Shown here in pieces: positions 57,443 through 64,000 of a DNA stretch of 64,000 bases. Position numbers and translations under genes: made by a program. Source of the DNA: Streptomyces sp. NBC_00341 (lineage in GTDB: Bacteria; Actinomycetota; Actinomycetes; Streptomycetales; Streptomycetaceae); the NCBI RefSeq assembly GCF_041435055.1, contig NZ_CP108002.1, positions 5,828,001-5,892,000 on the forward strand, in the 5' to 3' direction. Within the stretch, counting starts at the first letter, position 1. Every line of letters begins with the position of its first letter. Below the pieces are notes generated by a model that had not been told where the DNA came from, did not search any database, and worked only from the letters and a program-made list of their open reading frames with translations.

Positions 57443-57655
57443 GTCCTGCTCCGCTCGCGTCACTACTTCAAGGATTCAACATTTATAGAGACATGGAGTC
57501 GCCCGGCGCGGTTGCGGGTGGTGTGTAAAGCGCGTGCCAAGTCCGCCACCGGGCGAAGCGTGAGGGGGCGTGAGACGGGCGTGAGACGGGCGTGAGAGGC
57601 GCGCTGAGCGCGGGGGAAGCCGGAAACGGACAGAAATGAGACGGAAAAAGACAAA

Positions 57656-57679
57656 GGCAAGGAGAAGTCTCTCCTTGCC
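57656..57679 (+). promoter_or_regulatory. Perfect hairpin beside the rifamycin-associated element
   Basis: GGCAAGGAGA (57656-57665), loop AGTC, TCTCCTTGCC (57670-57679). It shares GGCAAGG with the nearby element and could be a second protein-binding site, an attenuator or a terminator for upstream transcription. Confidence 0.5.
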
Positions 57680-57702
57680 GCTCTTAACTTATAGCGCACA
57701 GG

Positions 57703-57721
57703 GGGGCTTGCGGCAAGGCCC
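57703..57721 (+). promoter_or_regulatory. Rifamycin-associated element (RAE)
   Basis: GGGGCTTGCGGCAAGGCCC is, as I recall it, the exact 19-bp inverted repeat described upstream of rifampin-inactivating genes in actinomycetes and needed for their induction by rifamycins. It lies about 180 nt before the rph start. Confidence 0.85.
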
Positions 57722-57902
57722 GGTTCAAGGCGCACAATCGCTGCTCGTTGCCGCGACCTGCGGAAATCTGCGGCCGCGCGTGTGTTGCTGCCGACGTGGG
57801 CGGGACACGGTGACGTCGAATCAGTGGTGGGACCGGCAGCGCGGTCGCAGGAGTGCGCGGCGCCCGGCCCGTCGGAGGGAAGAACAGGCAGGAATGGTGG
57901 CG

Positions 57903-60539
57903 ATGACCGATAGTTGCGTGCTGGATCTTCATGACGTCGACGAGACGCGGACCGAGGCCGTCGGCGGCAAGGGCGCGCATCTGGGCTCGCTGTCGCGGAT
58001 CGAGGGCATCCGGGTGCCGGACGGTTTCTGCGTGACGACGGACGCCTTCCGGCGGATCATCGCGCAGGCACCGTCGCTCGACGCCCGGCTCGATCAGCTG
58101 TCGCGCCTGGACCCGGACGACCGGGAGGCGGTCCGCACGCTCAGTGCGGAGATCCGCCGCACCATCGAGGAGATCCCCGTCCCGGACGATCTCGCGACGG
58201 AGATCACCCGCGCGCTCGGTCGGCTCGGTGCGGGGGCCGCCTGCGCTGTCCGGTCCAGCGCGACGGCAGAGGACCTGCCGACGGCCTCGTTCGCCGGCCA
58301 GCAGGACACGTATCTGAACGTCGTGGGGCCGGCGGAGGTCCTCCGGCACGTCAGCCGGTGCTGGGCCTCGCTGTTCACCGAGCGGGCCGTCATCTACCGC
58401 CGGCGGAACGGCATCGACCACCGCACGGTCCGGATGGCCGTGGTCGTACAGCGGATGGTCCTCCCGGACGCGTCCGGCATCCTGTTCACGGCCGACCCCG
58501 TCACCGGCAACCGGAAGACGGCCACGGTGGACGCCGGCTTCGGCCTCGGTGAGGCCCTGGTCTCCGGCCTGGTGAACCCGGACGTCTTCACGGTGCGGCA
58601 CGGCGAGGTCGTCGCCAGGACGATCGCCGCCAAACAGCGCGCCATCCACGCCCTGCCCGGTGGCGGTACGAGGGAAGTGGAGATCGACCCCCGGCAGCAG
58701 GAGCGGCCCGCGCTGACGGATGAGCAGGCCGTGCGGCTCGTAGACCTCGGGCGACGGATCGAAGCGCACTTCGGCCGCCCGCAGGACATCGAATGGTGCC
58801 TGGCGGACGACGACTTCCAGATCGTTCAGAGCCGGCCCATCACGACGCTGTTCCCCATTCCCGAGGCCGGTGACCAGGAGCATCACATCTACGTCTCCGT
58901 CGGTCATCAGCAGATGATGACCGACCCCATGAAGCCCCTGGGGTACTCCATGTGGCAGCTGACGGCCATGGTCGCGATGCACGAGGCGGGCGGGAGGCTG
59001 TTCGTCGACGTCACCCAGCGCCTCGCCTCACCCGAGAGCCGCGCCGCCCTGCTGGACGTCATGGGGAAGGGCGACCCGCTGGTCAGGGACGCCCTGGAGA
59101 CCGTCCTCGACCGCGACGGCCTGCTCCCGCCGGCCCCGGACGCGGCTCCCGGCAGTCCGCCGGCCCCGGACGCGGCTCCCGGCGGCCCTTCGGCGCACGG
59201 GGACGCCGTCCCGGACGGGCCGGAGCCGGGCATCGTCCCCGAGCTGATCGAGCGCAGCCGGGGATCCGTCGCCGCCCTGGAGCGCGACATCCGGACGAAG
59301 AGCGGACCGGCGCTGTTCGACTTCCTGCTGGAGGCCTTCGAGGAGCACCGACGAGTCCTCGGGGACCCGCTGAACTTCCGGGCGATCATGGCGGGGATGG
59401 AGGCCACATGGTGGCTCAACGACCAGCTGCTGGAGTGGCTGGGCGAGAAGAACGCGGCTGACACCCTGACGCTGTCCGCCCCCGGCAACATCACGTCGGA
59501 GATGGGACTGGCGCTGCTCGACGTCGCGGACGTGGTCCGCCCCCGCCCTGAGGTCGTGGCGTTCCTGCGGGACGCGGAGTCCGTCGACGACGCGGTCTTC
59601 CTGGACGAACTGGCGAAGGTCCCGGGCGGCCCCGAAGCGCGCGACGCCATCGAGGGCTACCTCGGCCGGTACGGCATGCGCTGTGCCGGCGAGATCGACA
59701 TCACGCGGCCGCGGTGGAGCGAGTGCCCCACCACCCTCGCACCGGCGATCCTCGACAACGTCCGGAACTTCGGCCCTGGCGCCGCCGAACAGCGCTTCGA
59801 GCAGGGGCGGCAGAGGGCGCTGCACAAGGAGCAGGACGTGCTGACCCGGCTGCGGGCCCTGCCCGACGGAGACCGGAAGGCCGACGAGGCCAAGCGGATG
59901 ATCGACCGGGTCAGGGCCTTCATCGGGTACCGGGAGTACCCGAAGTACGGCATCGTCAGCCGCTACTTCGTCTACAAGCAGGCCCTGATGGCGGAGGCCG
60001 AGCGCCTCGTGCGGGCCGGGGTGCTCGCCGAGAAGGAGGACGCCTTCTACCTGACGTTCCAGGAACTCCGCGACGTCGTGCGCTCCGACGAGGCCGATCA
60101 CCGGCTCATCGGGGAGCGCAAGGACGCGTACCGCTCGTACCTGGCGCTCACCCCGCCGCGGGTGCTCACGTCGGACGGTGAGGCGGTCAGCGGGGCGTAC
60201 CGGCGCGACGACGTGCCGGACGGCGCCCTGGCGGGTCTGCCGGTGTCCGTCGGGACCGTCGAGGGCCGGGCCCGCGTCGTGCTCGACATGGCGCAGGCCG
60301 ATCTCGAAGCGGGCGACATCCTGGTCACGGCCTTCACGGACCCCAGTTGGTCGACGCTGTTCGTCGGCATCGCGGGCCTGGTGACGGAGGTCGGCGGCCT
60401 GATGACGCACGGTGCGGTGATCGCCCGGGAGTACGGACTGCCGGCCGTCGTGGGCGTGGCGGGGGCCACCCGGCTGATCAGGGACGGTCAGCGGATCCGC
60501 GTGCACGGAACCGACGGGTACATCGAACTCCTGCCCTGA
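57903..60539 (+). CDS. rph: Rifampin phosphotransferase (rifampin-inactivating)
   Basis: 878 residues from ATG 57903, with AGGCAGGA 9 nt upstream; ATG 57894 is the alternative. It transfers the beta-phosphate of ATP to rifampin (products AMP and phosphate). N-terminal ATP-binding domain (VGGKGAHLGSLSRIEGIRVPDGFCVTTDAF, AVRSSATAEDLPTASFAGQQDTYLN, SGILFTADPVTGNRKTATVDAGFGLGEALVSGLVNPD), a middle rifampin-binding domain (about 380-750, MTDPMKPLGYSMWQL) and a C-terminal swivelling domain with catalytic His836 in GGLMTHGAVIAREYGLPAVVGV. The same parts occur in PEP synthase, but domain order and the RAE decide for Rph. A 30-bp tandem duplication (59127-59186) lies in a Pro/Ala-rich loop. Confidence 0.93.
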   Translation: MTDSCVLDLHDVDETRTEAVGGKGAHLGSLSRIEGIRVPDGFCVTTDAFRRIIAQAPSLDARLDQLSRLDPDDREAVRTLSAEIRRTIEEIPVPDDLATEITRALGRLGAGAACAVRSSATAEDLPTASFAGQQDTYLNVVGPAEVLRHVSRCWASLFTERAVIYRRRNGIDHRTVRMAVVVQRMVLPDASGILFTADPVTGNRKTATVDAGFGLGEALVSGLVNPDVFTVRHGEVVARTIAAKQRAIHALPGGGTREVEIDPRQQERPALTDEQAVRLVDLGRRIEAHFGRPQDIEWCLADDDFQIVQSRPITTLFPIPEAGDQEHHIYVSVGHQQMMTDPMKPLGYSMWQLTAMVAMHEAGGRLFVDVTQRLASPESRAALLDVMGKGDPLVRDALETVLDRDGLLPPAPDAAPGSPPAPDAAPGGPSAHGDAVPDGPEPGIVPELIERSRGSVAALERDIRTKSGPALFDFLLEAFEEHRRVLGDPLNFRAIMAGMEATWWLNDQLLEWLGEKNAADTLTLSAPGNITSEMGLALLDVADVVRPRPEVVAFLRDAESVDDAVFLDELAKVPGGPEARDAIEGYLGRYGMRCAGEIDITRPRWSECPTTLAPAILDNVRNFGPGAAEQRFEQGRQRALHKEQDVLTRLRALPDGDRKADEAKRMIDRVRAFIGYREYPKYGIVSRYFVYKQALMAEAERLVRAGVLAEKEDAFYLTFQELRDVVRSDEADHRLIGERKDAYRSYLALTPPRVLTSDGEAVSGAYRRDDVPDGALAGLPVSVGTVEGRARVVLDMAQADLEAGDILVTAFTDPSWSTLFVGIAGLVTEVGGLMTHGAVIAREYGLPAVVGVAGATRLIRDGQRIRVHGTDGYIELLP
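59127..59186 (+). repeat. 30-bp coding tandem duplication in rph
   Basis: Units 59127-59156 and 59157-59186 differ only at the end and encode PPAPDAAPG twice, in a region outside the conserved domains. Confidence 0.9.
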
Positions 60540-60550
60540 CCGGCCCGGAC

Positions 60551-60620
60551 GCACCAACAGCCCACCAACAGCACCGACAGCCCACCAACAGCACCAACAG
60601 CCCACCAACAGCGCCAACAG
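60551..60620. repeat. 20-bp tandem repeat after rph
   Basis: CCCACCAACAGCACCGACAG at 60561 and near-perfect units at 60581 and 60601, preceded by a half unit. Non-coding. Further GCACTTCACTGC-type repeats lie at 60705-60740. Confidence 0.85.
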
Positions 60621-60667
60621 CACCGACGGCCCCCGACAGCCCGGACACCCCGGCAGGCAGGACAGCA

Positions 60668-60700
60668 GTGTGCCCCGTCGCGTGTATCGACGGGGCACAC
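60668..60700. terminator. Terminator between rph and the GH55-like gene
   Basis: 13-bp perfect arms GTGTGCCCCGTCG (60668-60680) and CGACGGGGCACAC (60688-60700), 7-nt loop, between converging genes. Confidence 0.8.
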
Positions 60701-60799
60701 CGCGCTGCACTGCACTTCACTGCGCTGCACTTCACCGCGCTGTCCGGACGGAGCCGGGACCACCGAAGGCCCGTGACCCGGTCCGCGCCAGCTGCCTTC

Positions 60800-62599
<1,800 letters not shown>

Positions 62600-62913
62600 A
62601 GACGTACGTCTCCTGAGTCGTGGTACGGGTGACACGACGAGCTTCTCGGAGAGCCCAGAGAGCGCTCTCCGACGGGAGTTGATGCTTCCGCCGTCACCCG
62701 GGAAACGTCAAGAGGTGTGCATCAAGAGCCTCAGCCGAACCGCCTGTGCGCAACAATTAACGGCGACAGAAAGGCAATTGACCCGTTCTGGGATCAGTTC
62801 CGGGTGCGGTTGACTTTAGGAGTTGATGTTCGTCGGCATGCCTCACGGGCGGCCGTGATCCGGGTTCCGGACGCAGGCCTGGCCGGCACCTTGGTCAGGT
62901 GGGGTGCCGGCCA
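62600..62913 (-). promoter_or_regulatory. Upstream region of the GH55-like gene with two palindromes
   Basis: GAGAGCGCTCTC (62658-62669) is a perfect 12-bp palindrome whose flanks match 10 of 14 positions of the CebR box TGGGAGCGCTCCCA, about 60 nt before the start. A second perfect palindrome AGACGTACGTCT (62600-62611) abuts the start codon and lies beside the AGGAG ribosome-binding site. No other gene is seen up to the repeats at 62914. Confidence 0.55.
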
Positions 62914-62979
62914 GGGGATCTGGGGGTGCGGGGCAGGGTATCTGGGGGTGCGGGGCAGGGTACCTGGGAGTACGGGTCA
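62914..62979. repeat. 22-bp tandem repeat overlapping the tetR-type stop codon
   Basis: Units at 62914, 62936 and 62958 (GGGKATCTGGGGGTGCGGGGCA, third unit diverged). The stop of the TetR gene (62977-62979) is the end of the third unit. Confidence 0.85.
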
Positions 62980-63534
62980 GGAACTCCCGCCCGTGCCGCG
63001 CGTGATGCGGGCGATGGCCTCGACGGTCAGTGCGCGGTCGTGCGGCTCGGTTTCCAGGGCGCGGTGGATGGACAGGCCCTCGATCAGCGCGTCCAGCTGC
63101 CGGGCCGTCGCCGGGTCGAAGTGCCACTCCAGTGCGCGCCGGCTCCTGCGCATCCACTCCCGGGTCAGTTCGCGGTAGGCGGGTTTCCGGGCCGCGAGCG
63201 TGTAGAGCTCGTGGGTGAGGACCAGTTCGCGCTGATTCCCGCTCGACAAGTGGTGAACGAGACCTGCCACCGCCTCGCGGGCCTCGTCGGGCGTGTCCGC
63301 GGCGCCGAGCCGCTCCTCGAACACGGCGACGATGCTGCTGGAGAAGCGGATGAACGCCTCTCGCAGCAGCTCGTCCATGCCGCCGAAGTGGTACGTCATC
63401 GATCCGAGCGGCACCCCGGCGCGGGCGGCGACCTTGCGGTGCGACGTCCCGGCGACCCCTTCCTCCGCGATCAGGTCGAGCGCGGCGGTGATGATGCGCT
63501 CCCGCCGCTCGGGGTCGTTCCTGCCGGTCGCCAC
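62977..63534 (-). CDS. TetR-family transcriptional regulator
   Basis: 185 residues from GTG 63534. HTH near the N-terminus: RIITAALDLIAEEGVAGTSHRKVAARAGVPLGSMTYHFGGMDELLREAF. The ligand domain is helical and unremarkable. It starts 22 nt after the O-acetyltransferase gene on the same strand, so the two are probably one operon and the target may be the acetyltransferase itself or the GH55-like gene further on. Confidence 0.88.
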   Translation of the reverse strand: MATGRNDPERRERIITAALDLIAEEGVAGTSHRKVAARAGVPLGSMTYHFGGMDELLREAFIRFSSSIVAVFEERLGAADTPDEAREAVAGLVHHLSSGNQRELVLTHELYTLAARKPAYRELTREWMRRSRRALEWHFDPATARQLDALIEGLSIHRALETEPHDRALTVEAIARITRGTGGSS

Positions 63535-63556
63535 GGTGCTTCCTCTGCTGCTGGAT

Positions 63557-64000
63557 CTAGATCGAGCGGATCACCCGGGCCGGATTGCCCACGGCTACCA
63601 CGTTGGCGGGGACGTCCTTCGTCACGACGGCTCCGGCGCCGATGACGCTGTTGTCCCCGATGGTCACCCCGGCGAGCACGATCGCTCCGCCGCCGAGCCA
63701 GACATTGTCCCCGATCGTGATCGGCTTGGCCGCTTCCAGCTTGTCGCGGCGCGGCTCGGGCTCCACCGGGTGGGTCGGGGTGAGCAACTGTACGTTCGGC
63801 CCGATCTGGCAGTCGCGGCCAATGGTGATGGGGGCCACGTCCAGGGCGGTGAGGTTGTAGTTGATGAACGTGTCCTCGCCGACCGTGATGTACGTGCCGT
63901 AGTCGACGTACAGCGGCGGCCGGATGTGCGCACCCGCGCCGACACCGCCGAGGAGTTCGGCGACCAGGGGCTGCGCGGTGCCGGCGTCCTCCGTGTACGC
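63557..64000 (-). CDS. Sugar O-acetyltransferase, left-handed beta-helix (partial, N-terminus off the window)
   Basis: The last 148 codons are visible, open to the right edge (AYTEDAGTAQPLVAELLGG at the start). Hexapeptide repeats and family motifs: IRPPLYVDYGTYITVGEDTFINYNLTALDVAPITIGRDCQIGPNVQLLTPTHPVEPEPRRDKLEAAKPITIGDNVWLGGGAIVLAGVTIGDNSVIGAGAVVTKDVPANVVAVGNPARVIR is the maltose/galactoside O-acetyltransferase pattern, with the catalytic His in TPTHPV. It uses acetyl-CoA to acetylate sugars in the cytoplasm. The internal GTG 63838 is not the true start. Confidence 0.9.
   Translation of the reverse strand, partial: AYTEDAGTAQPLVAELLGGVGAGAHIRPPLYVDYGTYITVGEDTFINYNLTALDVAPITIGRDCQIGPNVQLLTPTHPVEPEPRRDKLEAAKPITIGDNVWLGGGAIVLAGVTIGDNSVIGAGAVVTKDVPANVVAVGNPARVIRSI

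Larger units (their letters stand above)
57443..57902 (+). promoter_or_regulatory. Non-coding region upstream of rph, with repeats, hairpin and RAE
   Basis: No gene supported in 460 bp. It contains an 11-bp repeat GGGCGTGAGAC (57566-57598, three units), a perfect hairpin (57656-57679), the rifamycin-associated element (57703-57721) and, on the other strand, the promoter region of the L,D-transpeptidase gene, where CTATAAAT (complement of about 57482-57489) is a possible -10. The rph leader from the element to the start is about 180 nt. Confidence 0.6.

Noticed and set aside
57903..60539. Phosphoenolpyruvate synthase or pyruvate phosphate dikinase
   Set aside because: Those have the phosphohistidine domain before a C-terminal PEP-binding barrel. 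Here the His domain is at the very end, a different middle domain precedes it, and an RAE is upstream.
60541..60740. Possible CRISPR array
   Set aside because: The units are 20 bp, contiguous and without unique spacers; this is a plain minisatellite, as are the other repeats in the window.

Overview
The window is a high-GC actinobacterial chromosome segment, almost certainly Streptomyces. Third-codon-position GC is very high, GTG starts are frequent, starts and stops often overlap as ATGA or GTGA, and the genes include a mycothiol biosynthesis gene (mshB) and what looks like the bldK oligopeptide-import locus that controls aerial growth. From memory, S. coelicolor bldK is SCO5112-5116 and mshB is SCO5126, which fits the spacing here. 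I saw no rRNA, tRNA, transposase, integrase or CRISPR array.

Layout. 1-3.1 kb: a secreted TPM-domain protein cut by the left edge, and a membrane-anchored GH18-like protein. 3.1-11.8 kb: a beta-glucoside utilisation cluster with a Tat-exported PF10091/GH144-like glycosidase, a short GH1 beta-glucosidase, two CUT1 permeases, a sugar-binding lipoprotein, an acetyl-xylan-esterase-like enzyme and a LacI regulator. Two matching LacI-type operators tie the regulator to the transporter operon. 11.8-14.4 kb: a MarR-MFS-isochorismatase-like drug-efflux-type operon. 14.8-17.2 kb: an orphan peptide-binding lipoprotein with a long Lys/Glu/Ala linker. 17.7-19.6 kb: typA.

20.2-39.1 kb is the core of the window: three complete oligopeptide ABC transporters side by side. 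The first and third (plus strand, binding protein-permease-permease-ATPase-ATPase) are duplicates of each other, with an almost identical 312-bp tract in their last ATPase genes. The middle one (minus strand, permease-binding protein-permease-ATPase-ATPase) has the bldKABCDE order. In all three a strong hairpin follows the binding-protein gene, which would let that protein be made in excess over the membrane parts.

39.3-47.1 kb: a repeat-tailed membrane protein, an S9 peptidase, a conserved 64-residue membrane protein, mshB with an overlapping DUF6113 gene, and a large protein with a disordered N-terminal half and PG_binding_4-like domains. 47.2-54.7 kb: two complete ABC-exporter plus two-component-system modules meeting tail to tail. 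55-57.4 kb: a secreted alpha-amylase and an L,D-transpeptidase. 57.4-60.5 kb: a rifampin phosphotransferase preceded by an exact 19-bp rifamycin-associated element. 60.8-64 kb: a secreted GH55-like beta-1,3-glucanase with a CebR-like palindrome upstream, a TetR regulator and a sugar O-acetyltransferase cut by the right edge.

Taken together the window deals with nutrient sensing and uptake (beta-glucans, starch, peptides), envelope maintenance and antibiotic resistance. Short tandem repeats are common at gene 3' ends and in low-complexity coding tracts.
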